Assembly (NCBI GenBank): GCA_032871835.1
Contig: CM065303.1
Coordinates: 22,322,001-22,386,000, forward strand
From: Dipteronia dyeriana
Lineage: Eukaryota > Streptophyta > Magnoliopsida > Sapindales > Sapindaceae
Length of the DNA: 64,000 nucleotides
Direction of reading: 5' to 3'
Shown here: positions 1 to 12,400 of the stretch, one piece after another
Layout of the letters: each line of letters begins with the position of its first letter
Position numbering within the stretch: the first letter of the stretch is position 1
Translations under genes and position numbers: made by a program
The notes under the pieces: model-generated
Told to the model about the DNA's origin: nothing
Database searches by the model: none
What the model saw: the letters and a program-made list of their open reading frames with translations, nothing else

Positions 1-107
1 GATTGATTAGCTCAATAAATGATTGGGTGGACAAAAAAACCATTAACCATCTTATTATTATTATTATATATATATATAATTTTCCTATTATCGATTCAAA
101 CTTAAAT

Positions 108-197
108 AAGATATATCAGTTCCTGATATATGGGTCATTGGATTTAAATGTTTTGACTTGAATCCAATGGTCCATATGTAAGGAACTGATATATTTT
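108..197. repeat. Short perfect-stem-like hairpin
   Basis: Two arms of about 37 bases (108-144 and 161-197) are near-perfect reverse complements around a 16-base loop. The arms carry the words ATATATCAGTTCC and GTCATTGGATT. It could be a miniature element remnant or a transcribed hairpin. Nothing else in 1-343 is recognisable beyond an AT microsatellite near 50-80. Confidence 0.6.
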
Positions 198-343
198 ATA
201 TCATCACAGCCACATATTCACAGTGGATCCACAGCCCTACATTTACAAATACTCACACCCAATATGAATGTGTTGTTGTGATTGGACGTCCTTAACTTAT
301 AATTTCAGGACATCCTTACTAAAGAACCACCAATATATATATA

Positions 344-1568
344 GTTCAAACATTAAATATCACTTTTTGGAGGTGGCATTTCAACATTGTTATTCCTTTA
401 ATAACTTATGTTTAAAATGCATATATTATGGTGAACGGACAAAAATGCCTCCAATGGTTGTTACATCAGATTTCTTTCGTTCTTTTTTTTACGGTGAGAG
501 TTGTGAAATAAAGAGAGAAAGTTTTATTGAAACTCAGACGCTACGCAGAAGCATTCGGGGGTCGAGCTCCCCGCCGAGCTTGCTGTGGTCGAGTTGCCCG
601 GTCAACTTGCGGGGGGGCAGGGGGCGTTGCCCCTGGAGCTTTTTTTCTGGTCAGTACTTAAAAGGCTCAAAACCTTTACTAAAAAGCTCACTCGATTTAT
701 CTAAACCAATTTTTCAAAAAATATATATTATCGATCCTTTGAAAAATAAGTTCGATTCTTTAAAAAAAAATCATCGATTCTTTCTAATATATACTCGATT
801 TTACAACAAATATATTCGATTTAACTAAACCTAATTTTCTAAAAAAAAATCTCGATCCTTTGAAAAAAAAATTCTCGATCCTTTGAAAAAAATTCTCGAT
901 CCTTTGAAAAAAATTCTCGATCCTTTGAAAAAAAATCTCGATCCTTTAAAAACAATCTCGATCCTTTAAAAACAATCTCGATCCTTTGAAAAATATTCTC
1001 GATCCTTTAAAAAAATATTATCGATCCTTTGAAAAATATTCTTGATCCTTTGAAAAATATTCTTGATCCTTTGACAAATGCTCGATTCTTTCAATTCTTT
1101 TAAAAATATTCTCGATTCTTTCAAAAATAAACTCGATCATATTAAAAAAAATGCTCGATTTGGCTATAAATATGCTCGAGTTAACTGAACCTTATTTTTT
1201 AAAATAAAATGATCGATCCTTTGAAAAATAAAATATTCATATATGTTCATACAAAAACTGAACAACAAATCAGAACTAATGGATACATTGTTAAACCGCA
1301 CAGAAATATATTAAAATATATAAACGAAGATCACAATTATATGTTATCTTCTTGTGTAGAATCTGAAGAGAGACAAGTCTTTTGGAGAGAGAGAGAGATG
1401 AATTATTGTTTTCAAAGTGTAGATGGAAGTACATTGAGAATAAAAAATAGATTATTTAAAGGTAATTTGGACAGTTCACCATAATATGTGTCTTTTAAAC
1501 TTAAGTTATTAAAGCGGTGACATCACTGCAACACATAAAAAAAATGTAACATATCTCACCATTTCCAC
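344..1568. mobile_element. Small non-autonomous Mutator-like element
   Basis: The two ends (344-470 and 1480-1568) are inverted repeats. Both carry a TTTAATAACTTA word followed by GTTTAAAA and TATTATGGTGAAC, and both resemble the ends of the 8.6 kb MULE at 5273-13891. The element lies between AT dinucleotide runs, so the target duplication cannot be phased. It holds a GC-rich patch (540-650) and then an array (about 715-1215) of CTCGATCCTTTGAAAAA-type units. No transposase is present, so it would need one from a related element. Open frames inside it are not protein-like. It lies upstream of the first visible MLO exon and so may sit in an MLO intron. Confidence 0.75.
715..1215 (-). repeat. 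Array of CGAG-cored subterminal units
   Basis: About twenty degenerate units of 17-20 bases are seen. Read on the minus strand the consensus is TTTTTCAAAGGATCGAGA. The same consensus builds the array at 60440-61240 in a different element 60 kb away. This links the small element to that MULE family. Confidence 0.75.
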
Positions 1569-1582
1569 TATATATATATATT

Positions 1583-2551
1583 GGTTAATAGCACAACTAC
1601 CCCCAGAATTATACATGAAATTGCATATTGCTCTCTGAACTTTTTTTCCTGACATTAAACCCCTTGAACTTTCATTTATTAACAATAAATAACATAAGGG
1701 TAACGGACGTATAGAGAAAATTGCACTTACACACCCTGATTACATGCATAATTACATTAAAACTGGAAAAATATAATAATATAAAACACAAACCTTTTGA
1801 CATGTTGACTATATCCAAAAAAAATTAAAAAAATTAAAAAAATATGTAAATTAAACTTTACAAATAATAATGTATAATAATAAATAATAACTATAATAAT
1901 ATAATATAATATTATTAATAATAATAATAATAATAATAATAAAATGATATATTTTTTGTATTTTTTATCTATTAAGATCCTTGTTCGTTACCATCGTAGT
2001 GTGTGATGGTGGTTGGTGCTTCAGTCTCTGAACACTTGTTTGGAAGTGGAGATCCACAAAGTTTAGCATTTCTCATATATCATTATTTTTGAATTTATTA
2101 ATATCAATATTATTATTATTATTATTATTATCATCATCATCATCATCATCATCATTATAATCATTATTATATATTATTAATTTTAAAGTTTATTATTACT
2201 ATTATATATTATTATTATTATTACTATTATTTTTAAAGTTTATATATATTAATAATAATATTATTATTATCATTTATTTTTTTAAAATTATTAATATTAT
2301 TACTATTATTAAAAAAATACATTAGTTAACAGGTCAAAGGGTGTGTGCTATATTATTATATTTTTTTATTTTTAATGTAATTAAATATATAATCAGGTTA
2401 TGTAAGTGTAATTTTTTTTTAGATGTTCGTTGCCTTTCTGTCAGCTATTGTCAATAAATAAAAATAAAAAGGGTTTAATGCTAGGAAAAAAATTCAGGAG
2501 GTCAACATACGATTTTGCATATAATTCAGAAGGCACTAGTGTTATTAATCC
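1583..2551. mobile_element. Long-inverted-repeat element (MITE-like)
   Basis: About 235 bases at the left (starting GGTTAATAGCAC) are the imperfect reverse complement of the right end (ending GTGTTATTAATCC). The middle is ATT/ATC simple repeat. The flanks are TATATATT and TATATATG, a likely 8-9 bp target duplication next to AT repeats. There is no coding capacity. It lies directly beside the element ending at 1568, and its right end is only 66 bases from an MLO exon. Confidence 0.7.
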
Positions 2552-2617
2552 TATATATGTGTGTCCTCAATTTGTTGACTTTTCTTTGGGCTCTAATTGT
2601 TGACTTGCCTGCTGCAG

Positions 2618-4871
2618 ATCCAGAGAGGTTCAGGTTTGCAAGAGACACTTCATTTGGTCGTAGACACTTGAATATTTGGACCTCCTCATCCGTTAGCTTG
2701 TGGATTGTGAGTACTCAAAGATATCAATTTTATTAATACAAAACTTTTTAAAATTTATTAGGTTTTATAACTTTACGTAATAAAAAAATGAACTGAAACC
2801 TGGTTCCTAAAACATACTATAAAATTGCTATTTCTAAAACTAATTAAACTCTCTTAATTGAGTAATAATTTACTTTTGTTGTTCTTGTCAGGTGTGTTTC
2901 TTCAGACAATTCTTTGGATCTGTTACCAAAGTTGATTATCTTACACTCAGACATGGATTCATCATGGTAATTAAAAAAAGTCGACATTTTCTTAGATTAA
3001 AAATCTACATTCTAGAATGACTATTGAATTGTTGAAAAGGGATTCTTTTGCTAAATGAAAGGAAATCAATGATAAATTTCTATGATGTATGAATTTTCAG
3101 GCACATTTAGACCCTGAAAGTGAAACAAAATTCGATTTCAATAAATATATCAGCAGATCACTCGAACAAGATTTTATAGTCGTGGTGGGAATCACGTATG
3201 TGTTCTCTCAAGCAGTTCACAAAAGATGTTTGATAATTTATTGATTGTTCATTGTTCATTTACAATACTAACTTTGTTTTGTTGTATGTATATGCAGTCC
3301 TGTTCTATGGTTCATTGCAGTGTTGTTCCTGCTGACCAATACTCATGGTATGGGAAGTGCTTTTAGCATCATTAAAAGTGCTTTTAAAAGAACTTGTGCA
3401 CGCAACTGACAATGAAAATATTTTCTTTGTTTCTGTACAGGATGGATGTCTTATCTTTGGCTACCATTTATACCCTTCATTGTAAGCATTACAATTCCAA
3501 ATATTGTGCACATTTCCTGCTCTTTATTTCATTTTTTATATATAATATTTCGAACCCGAAATTCTCTGCAGATAATATTGTTGGTGGGGACTAAGTTGCA
3601 AGTGATCATAACTAAACTGGGGTTGAGAATTCAAGAAAGAGGAGATGTGGTGAAAGGTGCACCTGTGGTTCAGCCCGGAGATGAGCTTTTCTGGTTCGGA
3701 AAACCCCGATTCATTCTCTTCCTCATTCACTTGGCTCTCTTTCAGGTATTGCTCACCTTCAATTCTCTGTCTATGCATTTCTTCAAACAAAAAATTCATT
3801 CACATTTTAGTTTCTTGTGCATATAAATATGTTATGTTTCTGTTTCCTTTCATTGCAGAATTCATTTCAGCTAGCCTTCTTCATTTGGAGTATAGTAAGC
3901 ACTTCTATTTTTGCAGTCATTACAGGTTTTTGTACGGAATCCTAATTGATTCTGTACGAAAAATTTCAGGACTGTCCTGACCAGAGAAGTTGCTATGTAT
4001 ATTATGTCCTAATATCTTCATTTTGATGTGTTTTTTTCCAGTATGCATTTGGTGGTATAAGATCTTGCTACCACGAGAAACTTGAGGACATCATCATCAG
4101 AATCTCAATGGGGTGAGTTTTTGACTGACAAAAACGGTGATTTCAAAAAGTTTCTGTACATTTTTTTTTATTGACACAAGCTGGTTATGGTTTCAGGATC
4201 CTCACACAGATTCTATGCAGTTATGTGACTCTGCCTCTGTATGCTCTAGTGACACAGGTGAGAAAAATTCTTTCTTCTTTCTGGAATATTATTTTCAAAA
4301 AACGTTGCACCATGGTCCGGATATAATCTTATAGAAAACGGAGAATTATATACTGATTGTATTGAGATAATATGATAAAAACTAATTGTTTCATTTGATT
4401 CTGCTGCAGATGGGAACTACAATGAAACCAACAATCTTCAATGAGAAAGTAGCAGCAGCACTCAAAAACTGGCACAACACAGCCAAGAAAAACACCAAAC
4501 ACTTACACCGCAGGCATTCCGAGTCCAACACACAATTTTCAAGCAGGCCACAAACTCCTACCCGTGGCATGTCCCCAGTTCACCTCCTCCACGGCTACGG
4601 GAAAGGCAGCCTAGACACTCCGTCCCCTAGACGTTCCAGCTTTGATAACAATAGATGGGATCCCGAGAGCCAACGTTCCCCACGACATGACCACGCCAAT
4701 GACTCCCACCAAGGAGAAGGTTCAGGCTCTGTTATAGGTGAACAAGAAATGGTAATTCAAGAGTCTACAACTATAAATACACAGTTGCCTCCAGGACCCG
4801 GTCCTATTCGTACACAGCATGAAATTCATAACACTTCATCAGGATTTTCGTTCGCGAAACGAGGCCAATAA
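2618..4871 (+). CDS. MLO: MLO-like seven-transmembrane protein, 3' two-thirds (5' exons outside window)
   Basis: Ten exons are read: 2618-2706, 2892-2966, 3101-3195, 3298-3347, 3441-3481, 3572-3745, 3859-3894, 4042-4112, 4197-4257 and 4410-4871. All junctions are GT-AG and in frame, giving about 384 residues. The protein opens at the family signature [17 protein letters not shown] and continues through [29 protein letters not shown] and [15 protein letters not shown]. The calmodulin-binding helix is around [14 protein letters not shown]. The Ser/Pro-rich tail resembles the clade V proteins (AtMLO2/6/12) that act as powdery mildew susceptibility factors at the plasma membrane. Family members are about 550-590 residues, so roughly 190 N-terminal residues are missing. 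No matching exon is visible in 1-2617. The preceding acceptor (CTGCAG) is intact, so the upstream intron is probably long and filled with elements. The C-terminal motif reads GFSF where clade V usually has D/E-F-S/T-F. Confidence 0.9.
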
Positions 4872-5263
4872 GTTTGAAAGAGTCCGGAAATTGCATTTTT
4901 ACAGGTTACTGTTGCTGATGGTTTGTGTACATCTTCTTGTATGCATGACATATATTGGAGCCTGCATAACAGAAACCGCAGAGAGAATTTGGGTATATAT
5001 ATATGTAGGTTGACTTAATATTTGGGTGCACAGCATCATTGTATTGTATTTGAACTTCATATTTACAGAATTACAGTGATTATTATTTTTTTCCTCTTAA
5101 TGAAACCTTTTCCGGTTCAAAAATAGGCTAAAACACCTTCTCCATGTAAGAGGGAAGTTTTATTTTGAATCTCCATCATGAGAGTAGATATTCATGTTAT
5201 TGATTTCGACCGATTCCGGTAAACTATGATTCATTCGGTGTTCGATTTAAAAAAGAAAATGAT
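4872..5263 (+). other. MLO 3' UTR and flank
   Basis: Non-coding AT-rich sequence follows the MLO stop and presumably includes its 3' UTR. I see no canonical AATAAA. The MULE target duplication TAAAATCAA begins at 5264. Confidence 0.5.
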
Positions 5264-5539
5264 TAAAATCAAGTAGAAATTGTGAAGATTGTCACTTTTT
5301 TTTTTGTATTGTGATGATGTAACCGGTTTAATAACTTATGTTTAAAAGCCATATAATATGATGAACAACCCAAATTGCACTTAAAAGTTGTATTTGTGAT
5401 TTCATCTTCGGTTTCAGAAAGAAAAATTTAATTCTCTCTCCAAAAAAAATTGTCTAGAAATCAATCTAAAGGGTCTCTCAAAAACATTTTTCAAATCTGC
5501 AGGTAACAGATCTTTGTGATCTTCCTAATTTTTTTTTTC

Positions 5540-6300
5540 ATGCATTTGTGAGCGATTTAAAATGTATTCAACAAATCTATGAGCATTTAGTATCCAGAAT
5601 GTGCACCAAGTTTTTTTTCGTATTTTCCGAGAATTTGTTGTATTGGGTCGAGTTTTTTTTCTTATTGTTCGAGAATTTGTTGTATTTTGTCGAGATTTTA
5701 TTGTGTATTTATGAGATTTTGTTGTATTGGGTCGAGCTTTTATTATGCTTTTCTGATATTTTATTGTATTGGGCCGAGCTTTTATTATGTTTTTCCGAGA
5801 TTTTGTTGTATTGGTTCGAGTTTTTATTATTCTTTTCCGAGATTTTGTTGAATTGGTTCAAGCGTATTTTTAAATTTTCAGAGTTTTTTAAATTTTCTGA
5901 GCTTTTTTTATTATTCCGAGCTTTTTTATTATTTCCGAGATTTTTTATAATATTCCGAGACTTTTTTGAAGTGGTCGAGCTTTTTTTATTGATTTCTGAG
6001 CTTTTTTTTAATCATTTCTGAGATTTTGTTTCCTCATTTCCAAACTTTTTTTTCTCCATTTCCGAGATTTTATTTCTCCATTTTCGAGCTTTTTTATTCA
6101 TTTACACGAATTTGTTTCTTAATTTCCGAGCTTTTGTTGTATCATTTCAGAGGTTTTTTTTTTATTTTTTCCGAGGTTTTATTTTGCAAAGCCTTTTTTA
6201 TATAGGATCAAGATTTAAGTTAGCTTTGACCTATGTGTTTGAAATTAATTTCCTAGGTTTTTTTTCTTCAATTCGAGGTTTTTTCATTGTTATTTTAATT
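5540..6300 (+). repeat. Left subterminal CGAG array
   Basis: Some 25 degenerate units of about 20-35 bases have the form CCGAG/TCGAG followed by a T-rich run and often TTGTATTGG. The long open frames across it (Phe/Leu-rich) are by-products of the T-rich repeats. The array lies between the left inverted repeat and the transposase start. Confidence 0.7.
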
Positions 6301-6352
6301 TTAATTTAGATATTGTTAATAATGGTTTGTGATGATGATTTTGACAGGAGAA

Positions 6353-9203
6353 TGAATCGGGTGAGAATAGTCATCTCTTACAACAGTCAATGGGAGCAGT
6401 TACCCGATGGAAGTCAGAGGTTCTTAGGTTCTGATAACTAATGAATGTATGTGTCAAAGAGTATGACTTACCAAGAATTGTTGTCGATCATGCAAACCGT
6501 TGTGAAGTATGATATGGACAGATACAATGCAGATCTGTAGTCTATATCAATGGTTCTTGGGACTACATGTCGCACATTTATAAAAAACGACGATGATGTT
6601 CAATTTATGCTATGGGAAGATAGGGTGATCCCTTAAGTATGTGTTAGTCTAATTGAGAGGACAGCAAGAGGATGTGATAGGTGAAGATATCCCTCCTCAT
6701 GAAAACACCCATCAATTTCGATTGTTTAACGGAAGCAACCAATTGTTCACAAACAGGAGTGGGATCGAAGGTAGGGAAAACATGTGTGGTATCCTACTGG
6801 AAGTAGCCGACCATGGTGATGTAGTCGGACATCAATTTGATGATGTGTTTCGTTGTCAAACTGAGATGAATGATGAGTAGTACAACCACAATACAATGAG
6901 ATCTACAATGACATGAACAATGAGCAGAACAGTGAACCGAATGTTGGGCCGATACATGAGGTGGATGATAAGGAAAATTTGCATCTGGTTGATAATGTAG
7001 CGAATAATGAGGAAGTGGAAGAGGTTGTCGAATCGGATAGACGTGCAAGATGTGTACACAGATTTAGTTGCAGTGCACAAGATATAGCTGGGACTTCCGA
7101 GGTCCGACATAATGTAACTCCATATGATTCTAATGATATCACAACGTGGGTTATTTCAGGAGCAGAATCATACTCATTTGGTATGAGTGGAAGCAGGAAC
7201 TCTGTTGAAGAAGAACCTACAAGCATGATATATAAAGGACAATTTTTTTCTACTAAAAAGGATTTGAAGAGACTAGTTGGCAGTTTGCATTACGGTAGAA
7301 CTTCGAGTGGAAGGTGAAAAGATCCAATAAGACAACGTTACATATGGTTTGTTTGACGGACAGTTGCACGTAGAAATTAAGAACGGTGAGGAAAGATGAA
7401 GGGATATACTTCCAAGTAAGAAGTTTTGTCAACGAACACACTTGTCCTTTAGAGGAGATTCACCGTCGTCACTGACAAGCTAGTGCAGTTACAATCGGAG
7501 AAGTGGTTGTACCTAGACTTCAACAACAAGATGGTCGACTTATGCGTCTGAAGAACATAATTGCCGACAAAAAATCAATGTATGGCATCCAAATCTTGTA
7601 CAGTAAGGCACATCAAGCCCTGCAATATGTGTTGTCACTGACCTATGGAACGCATGAGGAAACCTTCAAACTACTGTCATCATTTGGTTACGTTTTAGAG
7701 AAACAAAATCCCAACATAATAACTGACTTACAGTGTGCCGAAGATGGTAAATTTCTCTATTTTTTCATGTAGTTGGGTGCCTCACTAGTAGGATTTCGGA
7801 GGTGTATGGGTCCAGTTATTACAATAAATGGTACCCATTTAAAGGGAAGATTCGGGGGTACAATGTTTGTTACGACTGCACTAGATAGAAACGAACAAGT
7901 GTATCCAATTGTTTTTGGGTATAGTGATTCAGAAAATAACCTTTCATGGGAGTGGTTTTTGGATTGCTTGAAGGGTGCCCTAGGGTATATTGATGATCTG
8001 GTTTTCATTTCCGATCAGCATGCAAGCATTAAAGCTAGGACTTCTAAAGTTTTCCCCGATGCAACCCATACGATATGTTGCTGGCACTTTTCTGAAAATG
8101 TCAAGAACTGATTTCACAGAAAGGATGTAGTAGCCATAAAGGATAAAGCAGCTAGATCTTACACTGAGCTGAAATAAAATCACCACATGGAAAAGTTACG
8201 TAACCTGCACCAGAATGCATTCAATTATGTCATGGAAGTTGGTCCAGACAAGTGGTCCCTTTGTACATTGTCCAGAAAGAAGGTATAGGGTCATGACAAC
8301 AAATGTTGTTTAATGCATAAACTCATACCTCAAATTTGTACGGCAACTGCCTATGTTGACACTAGTAGAATTCATTAGGAATATGTTATACAAATGTTGT
8401 TGAATTCATAAACTCATACCTCAAATTTGTACGGAAACTGCCTATGTTGACACTAGTAGAATTCATTAGGAATATGTTATAGAGGTGGTTTCATGATCGC
8501 CATCAAGCAGCACAGTCCATGCGTCATCAATTGACCAATGCAGCATATCTTGTGATCCTCAAACGTGTTGACAAGTGTGGTTATATAATTGCCAATCCAG
8601 TTGACTGGAACATATTCTCTGTCAAACGGTATGGCAAGCAATAGGCTGTTGATTTAACCCGGAAGACTTGCACGTGCAACAAATTTCAAATGGACATGTT
8701 TCCATGTTCGCACGCGCTTGCAGCAGTAAGGTACATTACTTTGATTTTCTATCTTTTTGGTTGTTGCAAATGAGTTTGACACCTAATTTTAATGTTGTTG
8801 CAGGGAGCGAAATGTAGATTTTGCATCTTTGTGTGCTGACTACTACAAGCGACAGATACCAATTGATGCGTACTCGATTCCTATTATACCTGTTGGCCAT
8901 CCTTCTTTATGGGTAGTGCCAGCCGACATCGCCGAGCGGGTGGTCTTGAATCTATTATCTAGGAGACAAGCAGGACGCCCGAGAGGATGAAGACATGTCT
9001 CGTCTTCGGAGAGGACAACCATGCAATTGTGTAGAAGATGTGGACAATCAGGTCATAATAGCAGGAGGTGTTCTAACCTACCTTTGATTAATGATGGTCC
9101 GAGCAGAGTTGTTCCTCGGGAATACCGGTACAAATGTAGCATCTGCCATTCAGTTGGACATAACAAACAGACGTGCCCTGAAAAGGACTCTACCGAAGTA
9201 TGA
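6353..9203 (+). pseudogene. MULE transposase, decayed
   Basis: The reading starts at the ATG at 6353 (NRVRIVISYNSQWEQL) and carries several in-frame stops and frameshifts. The MULE DDE domain is clear at about 7773-8111: ITINGTHLKGRFGG, then YPIVFGYSDSEN, FISDQHASI and TICCWHFSENVKN. The first catalytic position is Asn (INGTHL), where active enzymes have Asp. A SWIM zinc finger (CTCNKFQMDMFPCSHALAA) lies near 8670-8733. A probable intron runs from 8733 to 8803. The C-terminus has YSIPIIPVGHPSLWVVP and two CX2CX4HX4C knuckles (9021-9203). A 91-base tandem duplication (8300-8480) also breaks it. The active protein would bind the element ends and cut them in the nucleus. Confidence 0.85.
8300..8480 (+). 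repeat. 91-base tandem duplication inside transposase
   Basis: Two nearly identical units (8300-8390 and 8391-8480) both contain CATACCTCAAATTTGTACGG and ACTAGTAGAATTCATTAGG. Their few differences imply a recent event relative to the general decay of the element. Confidence 0.85.
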
Positions 9204-9415
9204 ATGGACACGTTTATGTGGATGTCATTATCATTAGTTGCAATTGTATTATATATTTAGTGCGCATGTTATTGTCATTAGTTACAATAAGTTCATTGTC
9301 ATTGTTAATTAAGAGACGTATGCAATGTCTGTTGTTGTTACAGGTTAACAGCTTAAATACTTAAAATGAAAAATGAAAATATTAATTTTATTACCAAAAA
9401 TGTTATATTCAATAA

Positions 9416-12400
9416 CTATAACCGATATTGTGGCATGGAGTTACAAAAAACCTCCACAACCATCTTCTCCCGGATGATGCCTATATCGACTTCTGTCCAA
9501 TAGTACTCCACTTGGTCTACCAGTAGGTACTTCATCAGTCATAACGTATGAGCACCACAGTTACCGCTACAATAGATCACATTAACAACCATTAGAATGA
9601 TGATAATAGTCATAAAAAATATGGTTTTGATGTTGGAATTGTCATACCTTCTGTCCTGTTGCGGCACAACTGTGTTGGACACCAGACTGACACCAAATGG
9701 CCTATTCTGCCTCTCGAACTTCTGCTCTTTAGGTATCTTAAAATCGTGAAACCCAGACTAATGCAACATTGAGGGGACAAGCCATCTCAATGGTGTAACC
9801 TACATTTTCCTGATACCCAATGGGATATCCTGTTTGTAGGGGTCTAAGATGTGTACCCTCCCGACAGTGAGGTCTACGCTAGCTAGAAGCCAATGCTAGC
9901 AATTGATGTTGTACGGAATAAGAACATGTATAACACATATATCAGAACCTGTATAACAAATATACAATGAAACATAGTTATGCCATAATTGTATTACACT
10001 TACCACGTCAACCTCGTCCAATGAACGGCTTCCTGCCGGTTGAAATTCACGTACAACCATAAGGTTATCAGCGGACCACCTGTACTGCTACACTTTCCAC
10101 CCCTGCGTCTGCACTTCCCATTTCGTATCACGATGTATGATTTTATTCCACTAGTACTCCAACAATGGTTGCGCGAATAAAAAAATAATATAGAACTTAG
10201 GATCACAAAAAAATAAACAAAAGTTACAGCGAAACGGGACATAATAAAACACTTACAAAGAATTGTGTGTCCAAAACGTTCATTCTATGATTGTACACAG
10301 TGGGGTATGCTCGCTGACGATTCCATGGCACTTCCATAAGATCTTGAGGTATGCGTCCATATGCTCGATAAGAAATTTATAAAACAATGTTAGAATTATT
10401 TATTTTAAAGACTGCCGATAGAGTTGAAGTTAGGTAGGTACTGTGTCAAATAATTCCATGTAATTTTGTTGGAAACACTGGAACCAATTCACCCCTACTG
10501 ACTTCATCAGATCCACATCGCGCCAGTATTTATTTTCTACAAACATCAAAACAATTAAACAAATTAAAGTTGGTACTTCAATATACTTATAAGTCGGATA
10601 CTTACAATTCCTTTGTGGTATTCTTCTTGTATGCTTTGTAGGCATCCAATTGGTCACCATCCACTAAAGCATTCGGCGTGAAAGCATGGTCTGATGATGC
10701 CGGCGTTGTCCTTGGCATCTTCGGCCTACAGGGATCTGTGTATGGGTTCATCAACTGTCACCCCCTCTTGTGGGTCCGGCGGATACGGGGTGTGCGATAG
10801 GATCCCTGAAGGGTCCGTCGGGATGAGCTGGATGGTTCAGGTGTGTCCATGGTAGGAGAGGTCTGTCTGGATGAACCAGACCTATCGCTGCGAAAAGGGG
10901 TCTGTTTGGATGGACCCGAGGTATCCTTGGGAGGGGTCTGTTGGGATAGGTTGGATGGTCTGGATGTGTCTGTGGTAGGAGGGGTCAGTCTAGATGGATC
11001 GGAACTGTCGCTGAAAATAGGGGTTCATCTAGATGAACCTGAGGTGTCCCTATGAGGGGTCCGTCTTGACGTACTGAAGCTGTCTCTGGGAATAAAGGTC
11101 CAATGGGATGAACCGGAGCTATCCGTAGGTAGAAGGGTGCTATACAATCGAACTGTAGAGATAACTCGGGTGGAGGAAATACTCAGACGACACGATCAAT
11201 CAGAAGAAGTCTCTTGTACCTCCATAAGTAAGGGAAACTTAGGAAGACCCGCAGTTACAGTGTCCTGCTCGTCTTCTGTAACTCCAGTTTTGGTAACCTG
11301 GGCCTCAGGACTGGTACCTTGCATCTAACGAACGATCTCAAGTTGTCTCCTCGACATGGGTACGATGCCCGTCTCTTTCTCTAGGTCTGGAATGTCGATC
11401 ATGAAACGATGAACCATCCCTATTTGACTGTGATTTCGACCCCAATCTCTGCCGGAGATAGTCCATCAACTCCTGATGTTGTCTCTGTCACTCCGCATCA
11501 CTATTCAGTATCCCGTAAAGCAGCGACGGTAGCCTCCAAATCTTGGATTCTACGCTCTAAACGGTCCTGAAGGAAAATGATATTTGTCAGTTGTTTAACA
11601 TGTACATGGATTTGAAATAAATTCATGCAGAGAAACAATTTGTACGTACCTCGTGCTCCCCTCCAATGTCTTCTCCAAAGTTATGTCCAACAGTATATGC
11701 AGGCATCCTAAATAGAACCCGTATCTGCCTCAACTGTCTCCCACCAGCTAACTCTGGCTCTGAACCCTCTGAATGCATTTGTGGGCTCCCACCACCAAAC
11801 TCTGCCTCCGAACCCTCTGTATCACTGGGTATGGCACTAGTACGCCTAAGGGAATCGTGATCCGGTATGGCCACTGCTAATTCCGTATACTATGGTTCAC
11901 CCCTCTCAGTTGTTGTGGGCACCAGCTTCGTCATCACAAACATCTGAAACAGTTGAAATTGTAATAATTACTTTTAACATGAACAAATAAGAAACTTACC
12001 TGCAATGTTATATCTTCGACAGCTTATCCCTCCTCAGTTGTTTCTTTAACACCCACTTCAGAATACGAGGAGATAACTCGGTAGCCATCCAAGTCCCGAA
12101 CTGGGTCCCAAGCGCGGGGATCACCTCAAAAGCAAAAATCTATAAACAAAAAAAAATACCATAAAAATCCCTATAGACGATTACAAATGTAAATGTTTTA
12201 ATTCACAAAACTCTTACCAGAAGGGCATACGATAGACTATAAATGTTGTAGGTCTCTTGCATGTGTACGTCATCGCCATTTGCTTGTTGGCGTCTCTCGA
12301 ACCGCTCCCGTCTCCCGTCTCCCTTCAAGCGCTTGCTTGAATGAATATATGGAATGATTGTACATGTGTGCACCCTACGGGAACGCATCAAAAGCATCGA

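Noticed and set aside
268..828. 186-codon open frame inside the small MULE
   Set aside because: It crosses the inverted repeat, the GC-rich patch and the CGAG array. No domain or codon structure; not a gene.
5548..6021. 157-codon Phe/Leu-rich frame
   Set aside because: Product of the T-rich CGAG repeat array.
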